The notes: generated by a model not told the origin, from the sequence alone. DNA of 64,000 nt from Spirochaeta cellobiosiphila DSM 17781 (GCF_000426705.1 NZ_KE384555.1:220362-284361); one strand, 5' to 3'. Positions 1 through 9,565 are shown, counted from the first letter of the stretch. Made by a program: numbers and translations.

Positions 1-1146
1 GTTAGGGAAAAATGGAGAAAAGAACTTATTAGCACTTATGAAGCGTCTCATCCCAATGTCAACATAGAACTAACTATGATGGATGTGGAATCTTTCAAGC
101 AAAAGATCCAGGTAGCTATCCCTGCGGGAAATGCTCCTGACCTATTTGCTTCTTGGGGTGGAGGGGTAATGAATGAGTATGCAAAAGCTGGTGCTTTAAA
201 AGACATAACACCCTATGTAAAGAAAGAGCTAGCCCCTTACATTGGTGCTGGAGCTTTATCAGTATATAGCTATCAAGGTCATTATTATGGCGCTCCCTAT
301 GATATGGGTGCTGTAGGAATGTGGTACAACAAGAAAATTTTTAAAGAATTAGGCGTTGACGTTCCCAAAACCTGGCCTGAATTATTAAACATTGTCAAAA
401 AAGCAAAAGCGGCTGGATATGTACCTGTTGCTTTAGGTGGTGGAGACAGATGGCCAACTCATTACTGGTGGGTATACCTTGCTATGAGAATGGGAGGTCA
501 AGAAGCCTTTGATAGAGTGGTAAGCGGTCAAGGTTCCTTTAATGACAAATCCTTTGTTCAGGCAGGAGAAAAACTTCTCGAATTAGCAGCCCTAGATCCT
601 TTTCAGGAAGGTTATTTAGGATCCACTTATGATAACGAATCAGCTCTTATGGGTAATGGTAAAGCAGCAATGGAACTTATGGGACAATGGGCTCCCGGTG
701 TTCAAGAAGCTAACTCTGAAACTGGAAAAGGCTTAGGAGATGACTTAGGCTGGTTTAACTTCCCATCTATACCAGGAGGTAAAGGTAAGAACACTGATGT
801 TATGGGAGGTGGCGGCGGTTATGTTCTTAGTGCTGATGCACCAGAAGAAGCCAAAGATTTCCTCAAGTTCTTTTTAACTAAAGAAAACAACATGGCAGCA
901 TACGAAGTGGAAGGAGTTATTCCGGTTGTTAAAGGTGCAGAAGCTGCCCTTGAAGGACAACCTAATGCTCAGAAGATAGTTCAAGCTGTACAAGGTGCTG
1001 ATTATTATCAGCTGTACTATGATCAATATCTTCCCCCAGCTGTGGGTGAAGCAGTCAAGGATGCCGCAACTGGTATACTAGCAGGTTTATATACACCTGC
1101 AGAAGCTGCAGCACTTATTGATGCTACATGGCAATCGGAAAAGTAA
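1..1146 (+). CDS. ABC sugar transporter, family 1 solute-binding protein (5' truncated by window edge)
   Basis: The frame is open from base 1, so the true start and signal peptide lie outside the window; the ATG at 76 is internal. The visible 381 residues look like a family 1 carbohydrate-binding protein: an aromatic and Gly-rich core, the hinge phrase WYNKKIFKELGV followed by PKTWPELL, and a C-terminal alpha-helical lobe. In this family the protein captures an oligosaccharide or glycerol-type ligand outside the inner membrane and delivers it to two permeases. The two permeases follow directly, so it is the binding subunit of that importer. No ATPase gene is visible here; many such importers share an ATPase encoded elsewhere. 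The ligand cannot be read from the sequence. Confidence 0.9.
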   Translation, partial: VREKWRKELISTYEASHPNVNIELTMMDVESFKQKIQVAIPAGNAPDLFASWGGGVMNEYAKAGALKDITPYVKKELAPYIGAGALSVYSYQGHYYGAPYDMGAVGMWYNKKIFKELGVDVPKTWPELLNIVKKAKAAGYVPVALGGGDRWPTHYWWVYLAMRMGGQEAFDRVVSGQGSFNDKSFVQAGEKLLELAALDPFQEGYLGSTYDNESALMGNGKAAMELMGQWAPGVQEANSETGKGLGDDLGWFNFPSIPGGKGKNTDVMGGGGGYVLSADAPEEAKDFLKFFLTKENNMAAYEVEGVIPVVKGAEAALEGQPNAQKIVQAVQGADYYQLYYDQYLPPAVGEAVKDAATGILAGLYTPAEAAALIDATWQSEK

Positions 1147-1152
1147 TATTAT

Positions 1153-1180
1153 AAGAGCGGAATTCTATTCCGCTCTTTTC
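1153..1180 (+). terminator. Hairpin between binding protein and permease genes
   Basis: An 11-bp perfect stem (1153-1163 with 1167-1177, loop TCT) is followed by a short T run. It sits seven bases after the binding-protein stop and before the permease start. Such hairpins in ABC operons usually act as partial terminators or RNA-stability elements that keep the binding protein more abundant than the permeases. Confidence 0.65.
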
Positions 1181-1199
1181 TAACAAAAGGGAACAATTC

Positions 1200-2102
1200 A
1201 TGACACTACAAGATTCGACTTGGGATACTATCAAAAAGTATGGAGTAGTTATCATATTGGTAGGGCCAGCCTTAGTATTATTCACAAGCTTAGTGGTCTT
1301 TCCTGTGATTCAAGCTAGTTACTACTCATTATTCAAATGGAAGGGTTTAGGTCCTTTATCAGACTTTAGGGGAATTCAGAATTTCATCCGCATGTTTAAG
1401 GATCCCATCTTTATTAAGGCCTTATGGAACAATGTGTTAATTGTTGGTTTTTCTTTAGTCGTTCAACTGCCAATAGCCTTCACATTAGCGTTACTAATTG
1501 GAAGAGAATCTTATCCTACGGCTATTATTCACAGGGGAATATTCTTCTTTCCTTATATCCTGGCAGAGATAGCCATTGGGGTTATTTGGAAATTTATCTA
1601 TGATCCAGAGTTTGGGATTCCTACTATCATTGCGAGTCTAATCTTTGGAGAAGGAACAAAGATCGGTCTACTGGGTAATTTGGATACAGCTTTTATGGCT
1701 ATTTTCCTGGTTATCTTTTGGAAATATGTGGGATTCCACATGATCCTCTATGTAGCAGGATTACAAAACGTTCCTATTGAATTGGAAGAAGCTGCTCTCA
1801 TTGATGGGGCTAGTAAAGCTCAAATTATCGGGAATGTTATTATTCCTTGTATGAAAGGAACCATTATCATTTCGGCTTTTCTATCAGTTGTGGGAGCTTT
1901 TAATATATTCGATGTGGTATGGGCTATGGGTCAAGGTGGTCCAGCTCATTCAACGGAAACACTCGTTACATACTTATATAACTTCGGCTTTAAGAGATTT
2001 GCATTTGGATATGGTAGTGCTGTAGCCATCGTAATATTTCTTATTTGCCTAGTCTTCAATCTGCTCTATCAAAAATACGTAGTAGGAGGTCAAAATGACT
2101 AA
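1200..2102 (+). CDS. ABC sugar transporter permease, MalF/UgpA type
   Basis: A 300-residue inner-membrane permease with about six hydrophobic segments. The EAA loop that docks the ATPase is visible near residue 197 (EEAALIDGASKAQ...P). ATG at 1200 is preceded by AAAAGGG. The gene overlaps the next permease by 8 bases, indicating translational coupling. Together with the second permease it should form the heterodimeric channel for the ligand of the preceding binding protein. The family assignment is firm; the substrate is unknown. Confidence 0.9.
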   Translation: MTLQDSTWDTIKKYGVVIILVGPALVLFTSLVVFPVIQASYYSLFKWKGLGPLSDFRGIQNFIRMFKDPIFIKALWNNVLIVGFSLVVQLPIAFTLALLIGRESYPTAIIHRGIFFFPYILAEIAIGVIWKFIYDPEFGIPTIIASLIFGEGTKIGLLGNLDTAFMAIFLVIFWKYVGFHMILYVAGLQNVPIELEEAALIDGASKAQIIGNVIIPCMKGTIIISAFLSVVGAFNIFDVVWAMGQGGPAHSTETLVTYLYNFGFKRFAFGYGSAVAIVIFLICLVFNLLYQKYVVGGQND

Positions 2103-2943
2103 TGATTTAAACCCATCCCAAAGGAAAAGAAATTCCTACTACAAACTAATATTAGGGACTGTGGTGTCTTTGATGATGGTCTTTCCCATCTATGCCGTGA
2201 TAATCGCCGGTTTTAAGACAAATGGACAAATATTGGCAGACCCCTTCGGTTTACCTTCTCCTTTTACCTTAGATGCCTATCGAATGATTCTAGGTAAATC
2301 GGCACAGTTTTGGAATTTTTTATATAACTCCGTATTTATTGCCTTTATTGAAAATGTCATTGTCATTGTATTATCCATGACAGCTGGAATAGCTCTGACC
2401 AAATTACGCTTTAAAGGTCGTTTATTCATCTATAATTTCTTTCTTATGGGTATGCTATTTCCTCTAACAGTAGCAGTCCTTCCTTTGTATCTTCAAATGA
2501 GAAATTTGGGATTATTAGGCAGTAGATTAGGTGTTATCTTAGCAGAAGGGGCATTTGCCTTTCCTTTAAGTATTTTTATTTTTTCAGGATTCTTTAGGGA
2601 TATTCCTAATGAACTACATGAAGCTTGTAAAATTGATGGGGGGACTATTTTTACTTTTCTCTTCAAAATAGTTATTCCTATTTCAACATCTGTTATTGCA
2701 ACAGTCGCTATCATTACCTTTATTCAAAGTTGGAATCAATTTTTACTTCCTTTACTAGTATTGAATGAAGCCAGACAATTTACGATCCCAATGGGGATTA
2801 TGCAATTCCAAGGCCAGTTCTCAACAGGTTGGAACCAGATTATGGCCTTCATTAGCTTGTCAATTATCCCAATGGCTATTTTCTACTTTGCGGCACAGAA
2901 ATTTATCGTAGCTGGACTTACTGCAGGAAGTGTAAAAGGATAG
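2095..2943 (+). CDS. ABC sugar transporter permease, MalG/UgpE type
   Basis: A 282-residue inner-membrane permease, the second half of the channel. It has six predicted membrane segments and an EAA loop near residue 174 (ELHEACKIDGGT...P), the usual MalG-like form. The start lies inside the end of the preceding permease gene. It is the last gene of the importer; a strong hairpin at 2971-3010 separates it from the chemoreceptor gene on the same strand, so co-transcription is possible but not established. Confidence 0.9.
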   Translation: MTNDLNPSQRKRNSYYKLILGTVVSLMMVFPIYAVIIAGFKTNGQILADPFGLPSPFTLDAYRMILGKSAQFWNFLYNSVFIAFIENVIVIVLSMTAGIALTKLRFKGRLFIYNFFLMGMLFPLTVAVLPLYLQMRNLGLLGSRLGVILAEGAFAFPLSIFIFSGFFRDIPNELHEACKIDGGTIFTFLFKIVIPISTSVIATVAIITFIQSWNQFLLPLLVLNEARQFTIPMGIMQFQGQFSTGWNQIMAFISLSIIPMAIFYFAAQKFIVAGLTAGSVKG

Positions 2944-2970
2944 TTAAGTTTTTATTACCTTATCTAGCAT

Positions 2971-3010
2971 TATAACTTCCCATAACTAATACTTGTTATG
3001 GGGAGTTATA
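2971..3010 (+). promoter_or_regulatory. Long hairpin burying the ribosome-binding site of the chemoreceptor gene
   Basis: Bases 2971-2986 pair with 2995-3010: 16 bp including one G-U wobble, with an 8-base loop. The 3' arm contains GGGGAG (3000-3005), the obvious Shine-Dalgarno of the ATG at 3014. No T run follows, so a rho-independent terminator is less likely than a translation-control or RNA-processing structure. The pairing is seen directly; the role is inferred. Confidence 0.5.
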
Positions 3011-3013
3011 GTT

Positions 3014-4525
3014 ATGTTACGAACGAAACGAATCAATACAAAATTTGTCTTATCACACGGAGCAATTCTGCTCTTTTTATTTATAGTATCCCTTCTTGTC
3101 TTTTTAGTATCCAACTCACAAAAGTTTGATGGGTTACGTATCAATTTAGCGGGGCGTCAACGGATGTTATCACAACGTATGACGAAGGAAATACTCCTAT
3201 ACTCAAAAAGAGAAACAGATCCAGATAAGATACAATTAACAATGACCATATTTGAAGAAACATTGAATGCACTCAAAGACGGAGGAAAGGCCCCTCTAGA
3301 TACGGCCTTAAAAGATTATGTATATCTACCTCAAATGGAAACAAAAACTACTTTTGATCAACTTAAAATCGTTCAGGACCATTGGTTTATCTTTAAGGAT
3401 ATGTGTAATTCCTATATTACCAATAAAAATGAAACAGCTTATAATTATATTATAGCTAACAATATCCCTCTTTTATCAGAAATGAATACAGCGGTAGTCA
3501 TGATGCAAGCGACATCAGAAGGGAAAACCCAACGTTTATTATTCATTATCATCATAGGGGTTAGCCTATCTGTAGTCACTTTTATCATTTCCCTTTTCAT
3601 GACCAGATCTATAACAAGACCACTTATACATTTAGTAGGTATTCTTAAAGCTTATGAGAATGGACAACTAAATAAGGAGTTACCTTCTTCGATTTTGAAT
3701 CGTAGTGATGAAGTAGGACAACTTGCCCAATCGTTGAACAACATGAATAAAAAAATAGGAGAGATTATTAAGATCGTTCATTCTGGAAGTAATGAAATGA
3801 CAACGGCAAGCATGGAATTAGCCAGTGGTAATCAAGACCTGGCGGATAGATCTGAGGAACAAACAGATTTATTGGAAAAGACGACTATTGAAATTGGAGA
3901 ACTGAACCAATCGATTAAGAATAATGCAGAGCACACTGATGCCGCAAAGGCTTTAGCACAGGAAGCCTTGGACAAATCAGTAAAAGGATCGGCAGCAGTC
4001 CATGACATAGACTCTTCAATGCAATCTATATCTCAAACGAGCAATCAAATTACCAGTATAATTGAAGTGATCAATAACATAGCATTTCAAACTAACTTGC
4101 TGGCTTTAAATGCAAGTATTGAAGCAGCAAGAGCAGGCGAACAGGGAAAAGGCTTTGCTGTTGTAGCTGTTGAGGTAAGAAAACTGGCAAAAAGATCAAA
4201 TAAAGCGGCAGATGAAATATCTGATATCATCAAAAATAGTAGCAATAGAGTTAATGAAGGAGTTAAGATAACACAAACAGCACGTAAAGTCCTTGATGAC
4301 ATTAACCGATCTGTCAGTAAAGTAACTTCTCTGGTAAGTGATATTACTATTACCTCACAAAAACAGATTAACAGTGTTATCAAGATAGAAAAAACTGTAG
4401 AAAACCTCAATGATCATACCCAAAGAAATGCTGCCATGGTTGAAGAAACAGCTGCAGCAACAGAAGAGTTATCCTCCCAATCCCAGGAATTACGTAATAC
4501 CATAAGCTACTTCAAAATAGATTGA
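3014..4525 (+). CDS. Methyl-accepting chemotaxis protein with PilJ-type sensor
   Basis: A chemoreceptor of 503 residues from ATG 3014; an upstream TTG at 2993 is in frame, but GGGGAG at 3000-3005 fits 3014. An N-terminal membrane segment is followed by a periplasmic PilJ-type domain containing NLAGRQRMLSQRMTKE, a motif of the nitrate/type IV pili transducer N-domain. A second membrane segment near residues 175-200 leads into HAMP and a long coiled coil. The tip that contacts CheA/CheW is intact ([20 protein letters not shown] and [15 protein letters not shown]). The ligand is unknown. It stands between a sugar importer and mgsA with no clear operon partner. Confidence 0.93.
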   Translation: MLRTKRINTKFVLSHGAILLFLFIVSLLVFLVSNSQKFDGLRINLAGRQRMLSQRMTKEILLYSKRETDPDKIQLTMTIFEETLNALKDGGKAPLDTALKDYVYLPQMETKTTFDQLKIVQDHWFIFKDMCNSYITNKNETAYNYIIANNIPLLSEMNTAVVMMQATSEGKTQRLLFIIIIGVSLSVVTFIISLFMTRSITRPLIHLVGILKAYENGQLNKELPSSILNRSDEVGQLAQSLNNMNKKIGEIIKIVHSGSNEMTTASMELASGNQDLADRSEEQTDLLEKTTIEIGELNQSIKNNAEHTDAAKALAQEALDKSVKGSAAVHDIDSSMQSISQTSNQITSIIEVINNIAFQTNLLALNASIEAARAGEQGKGFAVVAVEVRKLAKRSNKAADEISDIIKNSSNRVNEGVKITQTARKVLDDINRSVSKVTSLVSDITITSQKQINSVIKIEKTVENLNDHTQRNAAMVEETAAATEELSSQSQELRNTISYFKID

Positions 4526-4627
4526 ATCAACTAATTGTTGATTATAGGTAACAAGTAGCTTATAGGCTTTTTTACCAAGCTTCTTTATACTCATCTTAAT
4601 ACTATGTTAGAAAAGGATAAGGCATCT

Positions 4628-5092
4628 ATGAAAAAACGAAAAACTATCGCTCTTGTAGCCCACGATAATCGTAAGGAAGACTTGGTAGAATGGGTTTATT
4701 ATAACTGGCAAAAACTTAAAAGTCATAAACTTGTCTGTACAGGAACAACAGGACGTCTAGTGACAGAAGCTTTTCTCAAGAAAACAGAGGCAACAGTTGA
4801 TGTCCTTCCAGAAATAATCAAACTCAAAAGCGGCCCCCTGGGAGGAGATCAGCAACTTGGTTCGATGATAGCTACAGAGCAAATTGATATCATGATCTTT
4901 TTATGGGATCCAATGGAGCCACAACCTCATGATGTGGATGTAAAGGCCTTAGAAAGAATATCCGTTCTGTACAATATTCCCTTGGCTACAAATAGAGCCT
5001 CTGCAGACTTTTTAATTGCCTCAGAATTATTTGATACAGATTATAGACCAAAATCTAAAGATTATTCTGCTTATATCAATCGTAAAGTATGA
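4628..5092 (+). CDS. mgsA: Methylglyoxal synthase
   Basis: Converts dihydroxyacetone phosphate to methylglyoxal and phosphate, a cytosolic bypass that relieves sugar-phosphate overload. From ATG 4628 the protein is 154 residues, matching the family length of about 150. Active-site residues are visible: Asp74 in GGDQQ, His101 and Asp104 in the PHDVD stretch, equivalent to E. coli Asp71, His98 and Asp101. An in-frame ATG at 4604 would add eight residues but lacks a ribosome site, whereas AGGATAAGG precedes 4628. The 3' end overlaps the convergent GH43 gene by 17 bases. Confidence 0.93.
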   Translation: MKKRKTIALVAHDNRKEDLVEWVYYNWQKLKSHKLVCTGTTGRLVTEAFLKKTEATVDVLPEIIKLKSGPLGGDQQLGSMIATEQIDIMIFLWDPMEPQPHDVDVKALERISVLYNIPLATNRASADFLIASELFDTDYRPKSKDYSAYINRKV

Positions 5093-6536
5093 AGCTCTTG
5101 AAGTCTATCGCCCCTGTACCTTCATAAAAGAAATAAAGAGGATAGACTCCTTCCAGATTCTGACTGGACACCATTATGGTCACCCATCTCTTTTGATTCT
5201 GTATATTCACAGGGATGATCGTAATGGGTTTTCCCTTCGCAAGAGAGGTAGACAAGATTAGATTTCCACTTGCTTTCCCTCTGATCTTTACTGATACACT
5301 ATGAAGTCCTTGAAAAGTGAAGAACTTGAATCCCACCGAACTTCCGTCTCTTATATTCGCTATAAACTGATCAGGCGTATCCTCTCTATCCTTTCCCGAC
5401 TGGGTGATATAAGGATGATCGTAAAGGAAGATCTTTCGAAGTGGTTTATCATATCGTGCCACACCTTTTGAAGAGCGAAGATGACAGGCGATACGGCTTT
5501 CATAGTATCCTTGACCAGATAGGGGTTTGCCGTTCAGACCACAACTAGAAAGAGGAGCTTGTAGAAAATGACCATCTTTAAAGATGATTTCCTCTGCACA
5601 AGCCTGCCTTGAATAGGAGTGTCTATTCGTATGACGATGATAAAAAATATACCATTTGTCCTTTATATTAAGGAGTCCCCCATGGGTGTTGCCCAGATAA
5701 TTGAGGCCCTTCTTTTCTCTATCTATATCATTAAGATTGATGTCTCCCAAACTAACCAAAACACCACCAAATAGGTAGTCCTTATTTGGGTAATCACTAT
5801 AAGCCCAGCATAATTCATGATTATGTACAGATGAATAGACAAAGTAATATTTATTATTGATTTTCCGGATAGAGCTTGCTTCAAAAAACTCATGACCTTG
5901 AAAAGAATCCACTCCGTCACTTGGGAATATAAGTTGAGGTTCTTCTTTAATTGTTAGCATGTCATTTTCCAAAGTAAGAACAGTACCACCCTTACATTTT
6001 AAGGGAACAAAACCAGTAAGAAAGGAAGGAATGTATTTAGCAAAACCAGAGTACAAATACACTTGTCCCTTATCAATAAATACAGCCGGATCAAAAGGAA
6101 GATAATCATTTTTTCTTCTTCCCCATAAAGTGCCGTCTTTATGGCTCACATGACCATGAAAATGAAAGGGGCCTTGAGGGATATCACTAACTGCGACGCC
6201 CATGATTCCAGAAAAACCAAGAGTATAATATAGATAATACCGTTTATCCTTACCATATACGACATCTGGAGCAAATAGTAAATTCAGGCCATGACGATTT
6301 CTGGGATCCTGATTCTTACGATAAATCACACCTTCATTAGTCCAATTACCCAGATCGTCCACTGGCGCAGAATAACAAACGTAGTCATTAAGACAAAATA
6401 TGGATCCACCAAAACGATCATGAGAACCATAAAGATACACCCTATCACCAAAGACATAAGGCTCTCCATCAGGTATGTATTCATAACTAGGTAAAAAGGG
6501 ATTAACTGATTGATTCAAAGTATTCTGATTAGTCAT
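5076..6536 (-). CDS. Glycoside hydrolase family 43
   Basis: A 486-residue protein with an N-terminal five-bladed beta-propeller and an extra C-terminal beta-rich domain from about residue 320. The usual triad can be proposed: an Asp in the YIPDGEPYVFG opening, the pKa-tuning Asp in FAPDVVYGKDKRYYLYY, and the acid Glu in FFEASSI followed by YYFVYSS. The family includes arabinofuranosidases, xylosidases and galactofuranosidases. No signal peptide is evident, suggesting action on imported oligosaccharides. It is the last gene of the minus-strand glycan locus but lies behind a terminator-like hairpin, and no good ribosome site precedes the ATG. With a UDP-galactopyranose mutase upstream, a furanoside substrate is an attractive guess only. 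Confidence 0.85.
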   Translation of the reverse strand: MTNQNTLNQSVNPFLPSYEYIPDGEPYVFGDRVYLYGSHDRFGGSIFCLNDYVCYSAPVDDLGNWTNEGVIYRKNQDPRNRHGLNLLFAPDVVYGKDKRYYLYYTLGFSGIMGVAVSDIPQGPFHFHGHVSHKDGTLWGRRKNDYLPFDPAVFIDKGQVYLYSGFAKYIPSFLTGFVPLKCKGGTVLTLENDMLTIKEEPQLIFPSDGVDSFQGHEFFEASSIRKINNKYYFVYSSVHNHELCWAYSDYPNKDYLFGGVLVSLGDINLNDIDREKKGLNYLGNTHGGLLNIKDKWYIFYHRHTNRHSYSRQACAEEIIFKDGHFLQAPLSSCGLNGKPLSGQGYYESRIACHLRSSKGVARYDKPLRKIFLYDHPYITQSGKDREDTPDQFIANIRDGSSVGFKFFTFQGLHSVSVKIRGKASGNLILSTSLAKGKPITIIPVNIQNQKRWVTIMVSSQNLEGVYPLYFFYEGTGAIDFKSFILYD

Positions 6537-6560
6537 TCATCATGTCTTTATCATTCCTAT

Positions 6561-6604
6561 GAAATAAAGAAACTCCCAGGAGAAATAAAGATACTCCCGG
6601 GAGT
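6561..6604 (-). terminator. Rho-independent terminator after the membrane GH3 gene
   Basis: Read on the minus strand, ACTCCCGGGAG pairs with CTCCTGGGAGT (11 bp with one G-U, 11-base loop) and is followed by a T-rich tract. The 5' arm is part of a 12-bp perfect palindrome at 6593-6604. It separates the GH3 gene from GH43. Confidence 0.7.
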
Positions 6605-6617
6605 GAATTAGATTATA

Positions 6618-9545
6618 TTAGTCTTCTTTTGTTTTTATTTTTTTGAAAACAAAGAAGGTTCTTAAACAAAGAAGTAAAGCAATAATAATATCTCCAATAA
6701 TCAACCCTTTAACCCAAGGGGCCATAGTGAAAGAAACAGTAGAACCAGGAACAATTCCATTCATAGCATTACTATTCGCCACTGTGTACATTAGGTTATG
6801 AGCTACGCGTCGTAATTGATTAGCGACAGTAGGACTATTGACTTTATCTAAGGATTTGGAAGTTGAGAAGGTAATATAAATATCTGTCCCAGCAGCTATC
6901 CCTTGATTTCCATACATGTATTCATAGAGGTTGAAGTCACTTATAGCAAGTCCCTGGAATCCCCATTCATCACGTAAGACATTAGTCATCAATTCAGGTG
7001 AGCCACCTGCCCATGTAGCACCAATACGGTTAAAAGAACTCATTATCGCCATGGACGCTGGGATTTCTTTCTCAGCTAAGGTTCCCTTATCATCAGCGAT
7101 GTACTTAATATTCGTTCGACTATTTTTGACGACCCATTCAAAAGGTTTAAGATAGATTTCTCTGAAGGCTTGTTCATTGGCCCATACAGAAACCCCATTG
7201 TTTACTCTGTTAGTTTCCTGGTCATTCATGGCAAAGTGTTTAATAAATGAGTAAACACCTTTACTAGCAGCCCCTTCAACAACAGACTGGGCTATTTTAC
7301 CTGACAGAATAGGATCCTCAGAATAGTATTCAAAGTTTCTACCACCAAAGGGTGACCTATGAATATTTACAGCTGGAGCGTACCAGCCATTAACACCATT
7401 AGCAAGCGCTTCATTACCTATCATTTGTCCCATAGTAGATGCCATATCTTTGTTAAAAGTTCCAGAGATCATGACAGCTGAAGGATAGGCAATTCCACTA
7501 ATCTTGGCGCCCATAAAAGAATTAATACCCGCTGGTCCATCTAAATCAACAGTAGCAGGTTTACCAACAGACTCAATAGCCCCGGTATTGTAAGCACTAT
7601 TGACGACAATAGCAGCAACATCTTCAGGTTTGAGTTGATCAAGGAAGTCCTGCCAAAGGGGATCATCATAATCCCTGGCTCTCATATTGATTAAGTTAAT
7701 ACCATTTTGTTTACCTGTCGTAGGCATATGAGCTTCAGGATCAAGATTTTCAGCAATGGCCCATTCTTGGAATGATTGAATGATAGCTTCATTGGCAGTC
7801 ATATCATCAACAGTGGGAGCTGTTGGAAAGGTACCTTCAAAGTCAGATCTTGACATATTGGTGATCTTACCAGCTTCCGGTTCATCAGTGAATAAATTCG
7901 ATATTTGATCAAACTCATTTGTCACTTCAGAAGCATCTGAATTTCTATGATCATTGCCTGAATAAACAACAGTTTTCTTCACATCATAAGTTATTGGGGC
8001 TATACCTTCTTTTCTATTATGTGAGTCTGTTTGTACGAGGATTTCGTACTCCCCTTTATCCAGAACATAAGCCCGCTCTGTTTTATAATCATAGGAAGCC
8101 ATATCTTCTACAGGAAAGGATAGACTAAGGATTTCAGATTCGTTTGGCTCAAGTAATTTTGTTTTAGCAAAATCTCCTAATACAACCTGGGCTTTTTCGA
8201 TTCCACCATCATAATAGGGAGCATGATAATAGAGTTGTACTACATCTTTTCCCGCTCTATCTCCTGTGTTTGTCACTTCCACATCTACTTGAATTGTACC
8301 ATCAACATTACCTAGTTCTTGATTAACGACTTTCCAGTCAAAGTCAGTGTAACTCAACCCATATCCGAAGGGATACACTACAGCCTCATCATAATCAATG
8401 AAACCTTCATTGGCTGCTGTTTCATAATATCGATAACCATAATAAATTCCTTCTTCATATTGAACAAAGAATCCATCACCAATAGCATTGTCTTCACTAA
8501 TGTTGTTATATTGATAAAAACCAAAGTTCACAAAAGTGGGATCCTTTGTAAAATCTGAAGCAAATAAATCTACGGTTCTACCTGATGGATTTACCGTTCC
8601 ATTAAGAACTTCACCTACAGCATAAAACCCAGTCTGACCTGGTGAACCAACATAAAGAATAGCATCAATATCAGGATCGTCTTCCAAAATGCCTAATTCC
8701 ATTGAAGTACTAGCGTTTATTATGACAATAACTTTGTCAAAATTAGCTTTGGCTAAGGCTAGAAGATCCTTTTCGTCTTTGTTCAATTCCAATTGATGTT
8801 GACCTGATACATAATTAGGATCAGAGCCTTCCATATCAAGAGCTAAATCACCGCCTTCTCCACCACCCCGGCCAAAGACCAGGACTGCAGCATCATTATA
8901 TTGATTAAAGCTAGCTACAGTACTATCAGTGAATTTTGAAACAGGCATTTCTCCTATTCGATAATTTGATTCTTCTGGCTTATCCATAACAATGTCAGCT
9001 TTTGGATTTTCATACTTTTTGACAGGGGCACCAAATTGATTTCTTCCCACATTATAAGATGCATATTCATCATACAGTGCGTAGACTTCAGGATTAATTA
9101 CATAATGAGAGGCTTCCAATCCTGTCTTGAGATCAATTACGGTAAAGATATCTACCGATCCCGACCCGGAACCACCATAAACAGCATCGACAGAATCACG
9201 GCCCATAAGGGTTATTCTTGTTTGATCCGATTCTGATGTTGATAAAGGAAGAACTCCATTATTCTTTAATAAAACAATTCCTTCTGACTCAATGGTAGAA
9301 ACAACTTCTTCTGCCGCAGTTTTGACTTCTTCATCAGAAGCATAATCACTACTGTAATATTGGCTATCCCAATCTTCAGTTCCTTCTGCCTGTGTAATAA
9401 CGGCCTTACTTGTTCCTAAGTAAAGATCAGCATAACCACTCAATACATTAAATGCTATGTTGATAATTGCCGTTAAACCAATTACAAGCACTAGAGATAT
9501 TATCCAACTACGTAGTAGCTGTTTTTTACTCTTTTCCTTTTTCAT
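6618..9545 (-). CDS. Membrane-anchored GH3 glycosidase with reversed domain order
   Basis: A 975-residue protein with a membrane segment at each end (about residues 13-33 and 942-962), leaving the middle outside the cytoplasm with both ends inside. The domain order is the reverse of ordinary GH3: the C-type alpha/beta sandwich domain comes first (VVSTIESEGIVLLKNNGVLPL near residue 80), then a fibronectin III-like domain around 410-510, and the catalytic barrel last. The barrel carries KHFAMND and the nucleophile Asp870 in GLAISDF. Reversed GH3 enzymes are known from Ruminococcus and Butyrivibrio, so clostridial ancestry is plausible. A strong GAGGAGG precedes the ATG. It follows the GT2 gene by 20 bases, so it belongs to the same operon. 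Confidence 0.9.
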   Translation of the reverse strand: MKKEKSKKQLLRSWIISLVLVIGLTAIINIAFNVLSGYADLYLGTSKAVITQAEGTEDWDSQYYSSDYASDEEVKTAAEEVVSTIESEGIVLLKNNGVLPLSTSESDQTRITLMGRDSVDAVYGGSGSGSVDIFTVIDLKTGLEASHYVINPEVYALYDEYASYNVGRNQFGAPVKKYENPKADIVMDKPEESNYRIGEMPVSKFTDSTVASFNQYNDAAVLVFGRGGGEGGDLALDMEGSDPNYVSGQHQLELNKDEKDLLALAKANFDKVIVIINASTSMELGILEDDPDIDAILYVGSPGQTGFYAVGEVLNGTVNPSGRTVDLFASDFTKDPTFVNFGFYQYNNISEDNAIGDGFFVQYEEGIYYGYRYYETAANEGFIDYDEAVVYPFGYGLSYTDFDWKVVNQELGNVDGTIQVDVEVTNTGDRAGKDVVQLYYHAPYYDGGIEKAQVVLGDFAKTKLLEPNESEILSLSFPVEDMASYDYKTERAYVLDKGEYEILVQTDSHNRKEGIAPITYDVKKTVVYSGNDHRNSDASEVTNEFDQISNLFTDEPEAGKITNMSRSDFEGTFPTAPTVDDMTANEAIIQSFQEWAIAENLDPEAHMPTTGKQNGINLINMRARDYDDPLWQDFLDQLKPEDVAAIVVNSAYNTGAIESVGKPATVDLDGPAGINSFMGAKISGIAYPSAVMISGTFNKDMASTMGQMIGNEALANGVNGWYAPAVNIHRSPFGGRNFEYYSEDPILSGKIAQSVVEGAASKGVYSFIKHFAMNDQETNRVNNGVSVWANEQAFREIYLKPFEWVVKNSRTNIKYIADDKGTLAEKEIPASMAIMSSFNRIGATWAGGSPELMTNVLRDEWGFQGLAISDFNLYEYMYGNQGIAAGTDIYITFSTSKSLDKVNSPTVANQLRRVAHNLMYTVANSNAMNGIVPGSTVSFTMAPWVKGLIIGDIIIALLLCLRTFFVFKKIKTKED

Positions 9546-9565
9546 TAGCTCCTCCTCGTAAATAT

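Noticed and set aside
4087-4410. 107-codon minus-strand frame inside a chemoreceptor gene
   Set aside because: Antisense shadow of the repetitive signalling coil; the same kind of frame appears opposite other receptors, with no ribosome site.
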